Shown here: piece after piece, positions 20,802 to 31,825 of the stretch
Numbering within the stretch: the first letter of the stretch is position 1
Layout of the letters: each line of letters starts with the position of its first letter
Assembly (NCBI GenBank): GCA_947471745.1
Contig: CANJKZ010001038.1
Coordinates: forward strand, 372,001 to 436,000
DNA length: 64,000 nucleotides
Direction of reading: 5' to 3'
DNA from: Closterium sp. Naga37s-1
Lineage: Eukaryota > Streptophyta > Zygnematophyceae > Desmidiales > Closteriaceae
Notes under the pieces: model-generated
Databases searched by the model: none
Seen by the model: the letters and a program-made list of their open reading frames with translations, nothing else
What the model was told of the DNA's origin: nothing
Made by a program: the position numbers and the translations under genes

Positions 20802-23800
20802 ATGAGCGAGAGCAGCGCAGCGACGGCCACGGCGACAGCGGCAGGCGTCAGCTTGAAGCAGCGCCGCACGGCGGCCGACGGATCTCAGCCGTCCGTCGCG
20901 CCGGACGCCGGCAACGCGATCAAAGATACCGACGCGTTGAAGGACAAGGCGAAGCCACGTGGCGCGTCGCCGCGCCGGCGGTCCGGCTGGCTCGTGCTGG
21001 TGCTCGTGGTTCTGGTGGCGGCAGCGGCGGGCGCGGGATATTATTTGTGGCGGGAATACAGCGAGTTTGTCGCGATTGACGACGACGAGGAGTTCGAGAT
21101 CGAGCCGCCCGTCGAGAAGGTCGCGACGCGGTCCAACCCGCGGAAAGCCCAGTGGCAAGCCGATGTGAGTCGCTGCGTTCGTCGCAGGATGCGTCGCCGA
21201 CGTTTGTCGCCAGTCGCGGATTGCGTCGCAAGGGTGGCGACAAGTGCCTGCGATCCGTTATTGTCAACCCATCCAATTCTCGTAGTGTCTGCGCCGGTTC
21301 TTGTTCCTCGTTTCTATATCCCCCAACTGTGCGTGATGCGTCACGCGTAGAGGATATACCACAGCTGAACCAATGCACGGCGCTTGAACCGCCTTAAAAC
21401 CAACAGCGGCGCATCGCACCCACTCCAACCTCTCTCAGCCCCGCTGCTACTAACATTTCAGCTGAAATTAGGTTTCTCCTCACCGACTCCAGTCCTCCCC
21501 TTCTGGCTTCTCAACCTTTCCGTCCCCCCCCCTCCTCCTTGCCCCATCCGCTGCTTCCCATCTGCGCGCTTGCATGCCATGCCTCACGTGTTGCTTGTGA
21601 CTGTATCAAGTACAACAGAAGCTGTGGAGCGCGGAGGAACTGGCCAAGTGCAACGGATCGCAGAAGGGCGTTCCACTGTTTACATGCCCATGCCCATGCC
21701 CTGCCCCCTCGCACGCCATGCCTCACTGTCTCCCTTGTGACTGCCTCGTTTGTGGATGTCTCGTTTATAACAGAAGCTGTGGAGCGCGGAGGAACTGGCC
21801 AAGTATAACGGGTCGACGAAGGGCGTTCCGCTGCTGCTGGGCATTCTGGGGTGAGTGGCGCGCGGGGGGCATTCTGGGGTGAGAGGGGGGGGGGGGGGAG
21901 CGGGTGAGTGGGCCGCTGCGCTGAATTGGTCAGAAGAATGCGTGGGCAGGGGACAGGAGAGGGTGACTGGGGCGCGCGTCATGCCCAATGGCCCATGCCC
22001 AATGGCCCATGCCCAATGGCCCATGCCCAATGGCCCATGCCCAATGGCCCATGCCCAATGGCCCATGCCAATGGCCCATGCCCAATGTGCCCAATGGCCC
22101 ATGCCCAATGGCCCATGCCCAATGGCCCATGCCCAATGGCCCATGCCCAATGGCCCATGCCCAATGGCCCATGCCCAATGGCCCATGCCCAATGGCCCAT
22201 GCCCAATGGCCCATGCCCAATGGCCCATGCCCAATGGCCCATGCCCAATGGCCCATGCCCAATGGCCCATGCCCAATGGCCCATGCCCAATGGCCCATGC
22301 CCAATGGCCCACGCCCAATGGCCCATGCCCAATGGCCCATGCCCAATGGCCCATGCCCAATGGCCCATGCCCAATGGCCCATGCCCATTGGCCCATGCCC
22401 AATGGCCCATGCCCAATGGCCCATGCCCAATGGCCCATGCCCAATGGCCCATGCCCAATGCCCCATGCCCAATGGCCCATGCCCAATGGCCCATGCCCAG
22501 TGGCCCATGGCCAATGCCCCATGCCCAATGCCCCATGGCCAATGCCCCATGCCCAATGCCCCATGGCCAATGCCCAATGCCCCATGCCCAATGCCCCATG
22601 GCCAATGCCCAATGCCCCATGCCCAATGCCCCATGCCCAATGCCCCATGCCAAATGCTACATGCCCAATGCCCCATGCTCAATACGCCATGGCCTGTGAG
22701 CCATGGCCTATGCGCAATGCACCATTCTTCATACCCCATACCCCATATACCATGGGCAGGGGTCACTAGGGCAAGGGGCAGAGGTCCGATTAGTGGCGCC
22801 TCAAGAACACACCCCAGACCCCATACCCCATAACCCAACCCATACCTCAAGGGCAGGAAGCACTACGGCAAGGGGCAGAGGTCCGTTCTGAGGCGCCTCA
22901 AATACCCACCCCACACCCTTCACCCGGCGCCCCAATCCTCTATCCAATGCCCCATACGTGCTGCAGGGACGTGTTTGACGTGACCAAGGGCAGGAAGCAC
23001 TACGGCAAGGGGCAGGGTTACAACCACTTCGCTGGCAGGTCAGCGAAACCACACCTCGCACAGAGCTTTGAGTCGACTTAAAAGCAAACCGCACCTTGCA
23101 CAGAGCATCCCGGAACAATCGTTCAGTGCATGCTGCTGCTGCTTCAGTGGCTCCTAGTTTTGATGCCGGATGGTTGTGCTTTCGAAACCAGCTCTGGCTT
23201 AAAATGCTGCATCCATAGGCGTGTCAGTGGCTGTGTTGTTTATCTTCTCTGCCATCATCCTTGTCATGTCCACTGCTTCTCCCATCCTCTTTATTCCTGC
23301 CCCTGTCCCCTTTCTATTTCCCTCTCTCAACCCGCTTCCCCGTGTGGCAACCTGCGTTCACGCCCTCTTTCTCTCTCCTCCGCGCCTCTGTCTCACACTT
23401 TCCCCCCTCTCTCTCTCCTCCGCGCCTCTGTCTCACACTTTCCCCCCTCTCTCTCTCCTCCGCGCCTCTGTCTCACACTTTCCCCCCTCTCTCTCTCCTC
23501 CGCGCCTCTGTCTCACACCTTCCCCCCTCTCTCTCTCCTCCGCGCCTCTGTCTCGCACTTTCTCCCCTCTCTCTCTCCTCCGCGCCTCTGTCTCGCACTT
23601 TCCCCCCTCTCTCTCTCCTCCGCGCCTCTGTCTCGCACTTTCCCCCCTCACTTGCACCTCCCCCGTCTCCCTCGTGTCTCTCCCCTTCCCACCAATCCCG
23701 TCTCACAGGGATGCCACAAGGGCATTTGTCTCAGGCAATTTTTCAGGTATGACTTTACCATACCATGCCATGACATACCATGCCATACCATACCATGACA

Positions 23801-25506
23801 TGCCATACCAACCCATGCCATGCCATAGCTTACCACGCATGAATGGTAAGCCTGCTTCATATCAAATTCAAGCGTTTCTGTCCACTTTTGACCTTCAGCC
23901 ATCCACCAGCACCACACATGGCACCACATGGCACCACATGGCACCACATGGCTCCTTCAAGGCTTTACTCCTCTCCCCCACACCTTCCTCTCCCCATCTG
24001 TCCCCATCTGCCTTGTTCAGACCTTCTCCATTCCTTTTCCATCCCTTTCCCCCTCTTACCATCCCTTACTCTCCCATTCCCTCCTGTTTTAACACGCTCT
24101 CCATCCCTGTCCACTCCTTTCCATCCCTCTCCATCCCTCTCCATCCTGCAGGTGACGGCTTAACGGACGATCTGACGGGGCTGTCAGGCGAGCAGTGCAT
24201 CGGCATTGCAGACTGGCGCGACTTTTACTTCAAAACCTACATGTGAGCTGCTTTAGTCTCAAACCTTCAGTGCGTTGCGTTGGTCTCAGCACCCCACTGT
24301 ATGCGCTGGATGCGAGGAGAAAGCATGTGAGGGGCTGTCAGGCGAGCAGTGCATCGGCATCGCTGACTGGCGGGACTTGTACTTCAGAACATGTTTGACG
24401 CGTTGCTGAAGGAGGGCAAGCGGCTGAGAGACGTAGCCAAGGTGCTCAGCATTCACCCTTCAACCCTTCTCCTCCTTGCCCTTCCTTTCCTGTCTCTCTT
24501 TGCAGCCACGTGGGCAAGCTGGTGGGGCGGTTCTACGACGAGCAGGGCAAGCCAAGAGATGCTCTGGGCGAGTTTGACGAGCTTCTCAAGGAGGGCAAGC
24601 GGCTGAGGGACGTGGCCAAGGTGGCGGAGAAGAAATACCCTGGGTGCAACTCACGATGGGCTCAGAACGAGGGCGGCAAGGTGAGGCGCCTCCCTCCCCG
24701 CGCATGTCTCCACACCTCCTTTTCCCCACTCATCGTTTTGAGACATCTCATCTCACCAGCCCCAAGGAGGTGGGGAAGAAGTACCCTGGGTGCAACTCGC
24801 GCTGGGCGCAGAACCACGGCGGCAAGGTGAGGCGCGTCCCTCGTTGCACATCTCTCCCCACCTCCCATTCTCCGCTCATGGTTTGAGTCACCTCAGTGGC
24901 CAAAGTGGGTGGAGAAGAAACACCCTGGATGCAACTCGCGATGGGCGCAGAACGAGGGTGGCAAGTTGTGGCCTCTCTCTCTTCGCTTCTACTCCCTGCC
25001 TTCTCCTCCCACCCTGCGTTCCTGTCTTAACTTGTGAGGCGCCTCACAAGGCAAAGGCCTCAGAACGAGGGTGGTAAGATGTAGCCCTGCGCCATCCGAC
25101 TCCCACGTGTGGGCCAGTGGGGGCAGTAGGACGGGCGGGAGCAGCTCGCGTCGCGCTCTGACCTTCAGGAGTACAATGGGTGCCATCCTGACGCCACCAA
25201 GTGCGTGTCTTCAACTCCCCTTATCCTCCTTGCCCCGTTTTTTCCCGTCCTTGTATCCTTCTCTCCCAGGTGTGGTGTGACAGTGGGGTGCCCCGTAAGA
25301 TCCCTCGAATCCCAGAGGCAGAAGGCGGGCCAGTGGGGGGCAGTGAGGACACGCGCTGTGCGTGCTTCACCAAGGAGCAGCTCGCCTCGCGCTCTGACCT
25401 TCACGAGTACGATGGGTGCGACCCTGACGCCACCAAGTGTGTCTCCTCCCCTCCCGAAGACCCCAATGCTGCATCTCTAGGGGATGGGGGTGAGGAGGAG
25501 GAATGA
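20802..25506 (+). CDS. MAPR4/neuferricin-like membrane-associated cytochrome-b5-domain protein
   Basis: Seven exons (20802-21164, 21774-21850, 22967-23038, 23709-23746, 24152-24242, 24506-24680, 25270-25506) all have GT..AG borders and join in phase to 1,053 nt (350 aa). Residues 62-83 are a membrane anchor after a basic Ser/Ala-rich tail. From about 122 a cytochrome-b5/steroid-binding fold follows: LWSAEELAKYNG, VFDVTKGRKHYG, YNHFAGRDATRAFVSG, WRDFYFKTY, then VGKLVGRFYDEQG. The C-terminal module has YPGCNSRWAQNEGGK, VWCDSGVPR and a CAC pair. This whole order is typical of plant MAPR4 and animal neuferricin (CYB5D2), which bind haem through tyrosines and sit in the endomembrane system. Introns hold minisatellites and decayed exon copies (exon 2 at about 21618, exon 3 at 22849, exon 5/6 chimera at 24330, exon 6 tail at 24765 and 24900). 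Confidence 0.92.
21618..21680 (+). pseudogene. Decayed copy of MAPR4-like exon 2
   Basis: Matches the first ~60 nt of exon 2 (21774-21850) with a few substitutions (AAGTGCAACGG versus AAGTATAACGG). It is preceded by the same AACAG acceptor but loses similarity before the donor. Confidence 0.8.
21981..22690. repeat. 14-bp minisatellite (ATGCCCAATGGCCC)
   Basis: About 50 tandem units, degenerating at the 3' end into ATGCCCAATGCCCC variants. It lies in intron 2 of the MAPR4-like gene, the position of the shorter AATGCCC array in the pseudogene. It creates spurious 200-320 codon frames on both strands. Confidence 0.95.
22743..22892 (+). pseudogene. Two decayed partial copies of MAPR4-like exon 3
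   Basis: Segments with GGGCAGGAAGCACTACGGCA and GGCAAGGGGCAGAGGTCCG precede the intact exon 3 (22967). Both lack the VFDVTK start and end in GAGGCGCCTC-type palindrome sequence. Confidence 0.7.
23366..23655. repeat. 40-bp pyrimidine-rich minisatellite
   Basis: About seven 40-bp units (CTCTCTCTCCTCCGCGCCTC plus TGTCTCACACTTTCCCCC) in intron 3 of the MAPR4-like gene, just before the acceptor of exon 4. Confidence 0.9.
23756..23832. repeat. CCATG/CCATA pentanucleotide array
   Basis: Begins about 10 bp after the exon 4 donor of the MAPR4-like gene. It has the same placement as 1428-1560 in the pseudogene but is shorter and more diverged. Confidence 0.8.
24310..24440 (+). pseudogene. Chimeric copy of MAPR4-like exons 5 and 6
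   Basis: GGCTGTCAGGCGAGCAGTGC (exon 5) runs straight into TGCTGAAGGAGGGCAAGCGG (exon 6), with a donor-like GTGCTC after. It probably arose by recombination between duplicated exons; the joined frame is not the normal one. Confidence 0.75.
24765..24966 (+). pseudogene. Two extra copies of the MAPR4-like exon 6 tail
   Basis: 24765-24826 encodes KKYPGCNSRWAQNHGGK with a GTGAGG donor. 24898-24966 encodes a similar block but has TTGTGG where the donor should be. A third fragment (AGAACGAGGGTGG) follows at 25061. The first could still be an alternative exon; I infer tandem duplication. Confidence 0.7.
25031..25050. repeat. 20-bp perfect palindrome CTTGTGAGGCGCCTCACAAG
   Basis: A GAGGCGCCTC-core member whose arms are CTTGT/ACAAG rather than TTTT/AAAA, with symmetry still perfect. 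It lies in the last intron of the MAPR4-like gene. Confidence 0.75.
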
Positions 25507-26122
25507 AGGGAGTGAGGCAGCCGGGGGTTGGGTGGGGTGGGGAGTGGGGGTGCGGTTGCAGTGTGGGATGCAGGGAGATGGAGGGAAGGGGGGGACAGTG
25601 TGGGATGTAGGGAGGGGGGGAAAGGGGGCTGGCAGTGGGGGGATGCACCCAGGAGCAGCTCGCCTTGTGTAGGGTTGGGATGACCCTGGTGTCACCGAGT
25701 GTGTCTCTTCCCCTCCTGAAGACCCCAATGCTGGGAGGATGGGAGCAAGGAGGATGAGGAATGAGGGGCAAGCAACGGAGAGCGAGGGCTGGTAGTGCTG
25801 CGGCTGAAGGAGTGGGGCGAGAGAGGGGCAAAGGCAGGATGGGCGGACAGAGAATGCCATAGTAGGATAGGGTGCTTGGCATGAGAATAGTTGCATGAGA
25901 GTAGTACCACTATGCTAGTTCATGTTTTGATACTTGCAATATTGAGGAGGCTATACAGTTTAGGAGATGCTGTTAATGAGTATGGTGTATGCAGGGTGGG
26001 TATGCTGTAACGATTTGCCTTGTTATGCAGTAGAATGTAACCCGTCCCTGCGATAAACATTTGTTGACTGCACTCATGGCTGAAAAACCATTCAGCCAGT
26101 GGCAAGCTTGCATATGCTTTCA
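25507..26122. other. 3' flank of the MAPR4-like gene, no further gene
   Basis: A G-rich tract (25507-25670) contains a partial echo of exon 7 (CAGCTCGCCTTG and CACCGAGTGTGTCTCTTCCC at about 25655-25720). AT-richer sequence follows, which may include the 3' UTR end. Confidence 0.45.
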
Positions 26123-26250
26123 TACAAAAATCCCCCGAATATAAGACTCTAGGGTCTTATGTAAATCCCCTTGTAAAAAGGAAGGAAACAAAATATATTA
26201 GCCGGGGGTGCTCTATGTTGGGGGGGGCTTATATCTGGGGGATTATGGTA
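26123..26250. mobile_element. 128-bp MITE-like element with TA ends
   Basis: The ends are inverted copies: left TACAAAAATCCCCCGAATAT, right (reverse complement) TACCATAATCCCCCAGATAT. The TACC..ATC...ATATAAG pattern resembles the 719-bp MITE at 14311-15029, suggesting the same TA-targeting superfamily. No coding capacity. Confidence 0.6.
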
Positions 26251-26499
26251 ACAAGATTCGTGCTCATACCAATACTCTGCATTGCCACTTGCAAAATTTG
26301 GAAATGCCTAGTCTACCCCAAATCAGTAGGATTTTGATAGAAAACGAGTTGCAGTGTGTAAAGGCATGTTGTTAAGCGACAGGATCAGCTGTACCAAAAT
26401 TCGCTCAAGGGGTTTGGCTCATGCCCCCCATCTGCGCTACGGTATCTCTCTCTTCCCCCTTCTCCCCCTTCCCGGCCTCTCCCTCGCCTCCCTCCCTCC

Positions 26500-29400
26500 C
26501 ACCACCAGCCATTTCCACCCACTGCACGCCACCCCCCATCGGACCTCCTACTGCTGCGTCACCTCCTCCCCGCCCACCCACCTGCTCAACCCTCGTAACA
26601 GATCTCACTTGCCTTTCTCCCTTTCCCCTGCACCTCTTGTACCACCCTCACTCCCTCCACCAGCCATTTCCAGCCACTGTGCTGCTGCCACTCGCCGTCT
26701 AAACTCCACCTGTCGCTGCTTCACCTCCTCCTCGCGCACCTCCCCAGGTTCCAACGTTATACCGTCCCTCACCCCCTTTTCTCCCCCTCAACCACGCCTC
26801 CCGTGCCTCCCTCCCTACCCCCAACAGCCATTTCCAGCCGCTGTGCTGCTGCCACTCTCCGTCTGAACTCCTCCTGCTGCTGCTTCACCTCCTCCTCACC
26901 CACCCGTCTGCTCCAACCTTCTACCATCCCTCATGCCCCCTTCTCCCCCACGCCTGCACCTCCCAGGCCTCCCTCCCTCCCTGAACCAGCCATTTCCAGC
27001 CGCTGTGCTGCTGCCACTCTCTGTCTGAACTCCTCTTGCCGCTGCTTCACCTCCTCCTCACCTAGCCGCCTCACAGGAAGCCACTCTGGCCACTCCCACC
27101 GCCCTCCCGCCTTCACCCCTGCCTGCTCGCCCCGCTCCCCCACGCCCCGCTCCCCCACGCCCCGCTCCCCCACGCCCTGCTCCTTCCCTTGCAGTGCCCC
27201 TGCCTGGGCTCCAGCTGCTGCTGCTGCTGCTGGTGACTGCGAGAGGTGGGCTGCAGTGGCTTCTGGTGGGGACGATGCTGTAGTGGCTGCACCTGTGTCT
27301 GCTGCCGCGTCTGCATGGGAGGCATGAGGTTCGGCAGTGTGTTCAGCCACGCGGGCAGCCAGGAGCTGCTGAATGCGCCACTCCTTGAAACTTTCCACGG
27401 CTGCCCGGTGCCCTGCCCCGGCCAGGCCAAACATTACAGCTGCCCGGATGGCGATGTCTCGGCTGCCTGCAGGACAGAGAGGAGGGGAAACACATTAGAG
27501 AAGAAGAGAAGGCGTAAGAGAAAAGCATGGAGCTTCCTCCATGGAGGGAGCTTCCAACATGGAACATGGAGCTTCCTCTTAAGCACCATGTTCCATGTTG
27601 GAAGCTCCATGTTAAGCCCCTCTTCCTGCTGGAAGAGAGATGGACGTTCTTTTCTGTTATGTCCCTTTGCGTGGAACCTTTGTCTCCACGCGCCATCTTC
27701 TCTCTCGCCTCTCTGTCTCACCATTCCCTCACACCCCTCATCACACCTCTGCATCTCAACTCTGCATCTCATTGTTCCCTCCAACCTCTCCCTCACCTAT
27801 CCCTCTCGCCTCTCGCCTCCCCCTCACCGCCCAAATCGTGCCCCAGCCAGAGCACCCCCTAGCAGCGCAATGGTGGGGTGGGTCGGATGTAGGTGGGGAA
27901 GGGAGAAGCGCACACCTCTCACCCTTCCAACCCTTCGCTTCCAAAAACCCCTCTCACCCCTCTCCCCCAAACCTCTCGCTCATACCTCTCGCCCTCACCT
28001 CACCCTCTCACCTCCCTCCCAACCAACCCCCTCCTCCCCTTCTCACCTCGCGGGCGCCCAGACAAATCCCAGCCAGAGCGCTCCCCAGCAGCCCGTTGGT
28101 GGGGCCGGAGGCACGGGAGGGAGAAGCGCACCTCTCACACCCTTCCCAACCCACCGCCGTTTCTCTCCAATCCCCCTCTTACTCCTCTCCCACCCTCCCC
28201 CCCTCTCACCTCGCAGCCGCCCAAAGAGTGCCCCAGCGAGAGCGCACCCCAGCAGCCTGTTGGGGGGTCGGAGGCCAGAGAGAATCGCACCTCTCACACC
28301 CTTCCCACCTTCCCCACCTTCCCCACCTTCCCCACCCTTCCACGCTCCTTCCCGTCTCTTCCCAACCCACCCTCTCTCACCTCGCAGCCGCCCAAAGAGA
28401 GCTCCAGCCAGAGCGCCCCCCAGCAGCCCGTTGGTGGGGTCGGAGGCCAGAGAGAATCGCACCTCTCACACCCTTCCCAACAACCCAATCCTTGTCTTTC
28501 CAAACTCCCTCTTACCCCACCTCTCCCCACCCCTTTTCTCACCTCGCAGCCGCCCAAAGAGAGCTCCAGCCAGAGCGCCCCCCAGCAGCCCGTTGGTGGG
28601 GTCAGAGGCCAGAGACTATCGCACCTCCCTCACTACCTCCTCCAGACCTGATGAAGGGTGGGGGGAGGGGTGGGGAGGGGGGCTCACGGGGGGAAGGGCG
28701 GGCAGGGGGCGGTCAGAGCGCCCCCCAGCAGCCCGTTGGTGGGGTCAGAGGCCAGAGAGAAGCGCACCTCCCTCACTGCCTCCTCCAGGCCTGAGGTTGG
28801 GAAACGGGTGAGGGGGAGGGGTGAAGCGGGTGGAGGGGCAGGAGGGAGGGCAAGGAGGGAGGGGGGGGGGGGGGGGGGAGGTGGGGAAAGGAGCAATCAG
28901 AGAGGCCAGAGAGAAGCGCACCTCCCTCACTGCCTCCTCCAGACCCGATGGGAAGACAGGGAGGTAGACAGACAGGGGGGCGGCAGGGGGAGCAGAGAGG
29001 TACGAGGAAGGGAGAGAGGAGGGGTCTATGGTAAGAGCGAGCCTCCCTCACTGCGTCTTCCCGACTTAAAGGTACATGAGAGAGAGCTAGACGGGTTGAG
29101 AGGTGGAGGGGAGGGAGTGGGGCCAGAGGTGGGGAGGGGGGGACTAAGAGGAGGGGTCGGAGGCCGAAGAGAGGCGCACGCGCACCTCCATCATCGCGTC
29201 CTCCACGTCTGAGGGGTGTGAGACAATTGATGAGTCGACTCAAAAGTCACCTCATTTTTGAGTCGACTCAAAAGTCACCTCATTTTTTAGTCGACTCAAA
29301 AGTCACCTCATTTTTGAGTCGACTCGAGATGCGCACGTCTGAGGGGTGTGAGAAGATCGATGAGAGGTGGAGGGGTGCAGTGGAGGTGAAGGAGGGAGCC

Positions 29401-29790
29401 TAAGGGGTGCAGTGGAGGTGAAGGAGGGAGCCTAAGGGGTGCTAAAGGAGGGGTCGGAGGCCAGCGAAAAACGCACCCCACTCACTAACAGCCTAAGGGA
29501 AACGGGATACTGCACCTAACAGCATAAGACCCATCAATTGCTACACACCACCTGACACACACATGCTACCTACCCCACACAAGAGACCCGCCCCACGCTA
29601 CTTGTTCGCACATATCACCTGCCCCACACCCTACCTTAGACACACGCCCCGTACCTCCCCCGCACACTACCTGCCACACAGAAGGCTGCGATGCAGCAGT
29701 TGCTGGTGACGGCAACGATCGCTGCTGCTGGCGGTGCTGCCCCCACTGCTGCTGCCACCATGCCTCCCGCCATTCCCAACACAGCTGACA
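26500..29790 (-). CDS. Tim17/22/23 (PRAT)-family-like protein with duplicated exons
   Basis: Three blocks join in phase on the minus strand. The first ends at 29671 (VAVTSNCCIAAFCVAG). A middle exon reads LEEAVREVRFSLASDPTNG then GALAGALFGRLRG. A third exon starts at 27466 (SRDIAIRAAVMFGLAGAG, then VESFKEW). Gly/Ala-rich membrane segments with these spacings fit preprotein-translocase-related PRAT proteins of mitochondria or plastids. The third exon continues through an Ala-rich linker to WPEWLPVRRLGEEEVKQRQ and an EEFRQRVAAAQRLEMA helix. The middle exon exists about ten times (29495-27820) and the C-terminal helix four times (27060-26510). No single middle copy is complete: 28650-28545 has an in-frame TAG, 28795 lacks the 3' half, 28462-28380 lacks the 5' end. 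The start codon was not located. Functional status is uncertain. Confidence 0.52.
27548..27607. repeat. 22-bp perfect inverted repeat (hairpin)
   Basis: Arms 27548-27569 and 27586-27607 are exact reverse complements (GAGCTTCCAACATGG...) around a 16-nt loop. It lies in an intron of the PRAT-like gene. GGAAGCTCCATG motifs flank it, so the arms may come from a larger foldback. Confidence 0.8.
29231..29325. repeat. Four tandem GAGTCGACTC palindromes
   Basis: Four copies of TGAGTCGACTCAAAAGTCAC separated by CTCATTTT, about 27 bp apart. It is the only place in the window where the palindrome family is tandem. Confidence 0.8.
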
Positions 29791-30763
29791 GGGAGGGATT
29801 GGGGGAAGAGGATTACGAGAAAGGGTTTATGAGACCAATCAAAAAGTCAGTGCTGCTCCTGGCGGGGTTTGCCCCCCCGTTGCTGCTGCCATGCCACCCA
29901 TATATCCCAACTCAAGGCTTCTGCGGCGCCTATGAAGTCAGTGCCACCACTCCCCAAGCCATTCGCAGCACAGCCGATAAAGAGAGGGGTTGGGGAAAGC
30001 AAGAGGGTGGGATCTTGAGGCATTCCGAACAATAGCCAGTGATGCTGACGATGCTGCTGCTGCAGCCACTTTCCCCGCCATTCCCTGACATTCACCAGCA
30101 CCCCCCCCCACTCCCATTAATACCCCTCCTGTTTCAACGATCCACCCCCCCTCAAACCAACGCACCAACGCGTGGCAGTTGGTCGACACCAGCGCACGTC
30201 CTGGGCGCACCAACGCACCCCCCGTGGCCGTGGCAGAAAGCACGCGCGCCTTCCACGCGCGAAATGGCTTTTAACTCAGCCGCCGTACCAGCACACTCGC
30301 CTGTCTCGCCAACGCACCTCCAGTGGCAGTGGTGGACAGCACGCGCGCCTTCCACGCGCATCCCTCGCGGTACCCGAGGCGAGTGGGTTTTGAACAGCAA
30401 CTTCGTACGCGCGCCTTCCACCTGTGAGCCGACTTACAGTCCAGTCAAGTGGCGCCTTTCACCAACGGATCTCCCCTTGACGCACCACGCACCTCCAGTG
30501 GCAGTGGTGGACAGTACGCGCGCCTTCCACGCGCGCCCCTCGCGGTACCCCTCGGGGCGACCGCTGCCCGCCATGCCGCGAGGACGCGATCCGCGCGGAG
30601 GAGCAGAACGCGCCGAGTGCTTAATGTCAATCACGTTCCGCGAATCGAGTGCGCAACGTCGCGGCGCGGGAGCGTTTTCTCCGTATCGCGAGAATCACGA
30701 GCCGCTCGACTCAACAGCGGCCACGCAGCAGCTGAGGCAATCCTAGCCGTACGTTGGAAGCCT
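29791..30763. repeat. Upstream region with degenerate repeats
   Basis: 29830-30090 holds decayed copies of the first PRAT exon (ATGCTGACGATGCTGCTGCT). 30150-30560 holds three or four ~95-bp repeats with GCACGCGCGCCTTCCACGCG. No independent gene recognised. Confidence 0.45.
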
Positions 30764-30767
30764 TTAA

Positions 30768-30958
30768 AACCCGCAGGCCAAGAAGGCCAAATTTGGTTCA
30801 TCCTTCCTAGCGTTGGTTGGATGTCCCAAAAATGCCTGTGATCATTCCCGAATTCTAGACCTCGTCCAACATTTCGGACACTCCTATTGGTTCGCAGGCC
30901 TTTTGCGTTTTCACTCCCAACCAACCTTCCTAAGGTTGAAATTCTTGGCCTGCGGGTT
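30768..30958. mobile_element. 191-bp TTAA-flanked MITE
   Basis: Inverted ends AACCCGCAGGCCAAGAA (30768-30784) and TTCTTGGCCTGCGGGTT (30942-30958) are exact. TTAA lies directly outside both (30764-30767, 30959-30962), the target duplication of piggyBac-type transposons. No ORF. Confidence 0.75.
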
Positions 30959-30962
30959 TTAA

Positions 30963-31825
30963 GATGAGATTCTAGAGGAAGGATCCGAAACCCCTCATTG
31001 CGAGTCGCAATGAGGATGGCGATGCTCGCCAGGCGGCAATTCTCTGACGGCGAGCACGGGGACGCAATGCGGCTCGAATCCACGACGATCCCTGTGGGGA
31101 CAGAATAATCGACGGATGATACAGGAAGCTCCGTTTTTGTGAAGGCTGATCAGGCTAACAGGCGATTACCTCGATAAATTTCCTAGTATTCGTCCCTCCA
31201 CGAGTGAGAGTGGTGATCTCGAGGCTCGACACCGGGGTCATCCCCACCCTGGGTCGGATTCCTGAATTCAAAGGTCGACCTACCAGGAAGTTTTGAACCG
31301 TCTCATTTCAAGGATCATTTTGGGCGCTAGAAGTTTCCTCAGTTGACGACAACGGGACCGAGTTTAGCGATTTTTTGTTGCAGAAGTAACTGGGAACACC
31401 TCCCCTGAGTTGCCTGTGGCGAGAAATGAACTGCAAGAAGTCGCGGAGTTACGCCGGGTCCGCCAGCTTGTGTTCGCAATACGTTTCTCAGTATCCTACT
31501 GAGTCCTGGCTTCGGCACGGAACGAGCTAAGTGAAAATACGCTCTTTAGTAGCGTCTTTTGAGCTTCGCATCATTACCGTTTTCAACCACTTACACTGCG
31601 AGTATTTCCTGGTTCAAATCAGACGAAACGCTCTACTAGGCGGCAAACGACTTGTTTGGAGGCGAAGCGGCCATTTTTTGTTTTAGAGAATTATCCGTCG
31701 TGCCCGCGTCTACCGCGTCTGACGCAGCCATTTCTTCCGCCTGACCGTTTCGCTGCCCGCACGCCCCTCCGCGCTTACAGCTTCCGCGAGCCGCCGTCTT
31801 TCTGCCCGCTTCGCCTTTTCGCGCC
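30963..31825. other. Intergenic region, probable promoter side of the WD40 gene
   Basis: No repeats or coding signals recognised. The last 100 bp before the ATG at 31826 are rich in C and T with CGCCTTTTCGCGCC. Confidence 0.4.

Noticed and set aside
21680..22850. Frames of 220-320 codons (HAQWPMPNGP, GHGPLGMGHWAWAI)
   Set aside because: Translation of the 14-bp minisatellite in intron 2 of the MAPR4-like gene.
27246..28811. A 521-codon plus-strand frame (SQPPKESSSQSAPQQPVGG repeats)
   Set aside because: Antisense shadow of the PRAT-like exon copies; the minus strand keeps splice sites and phase.
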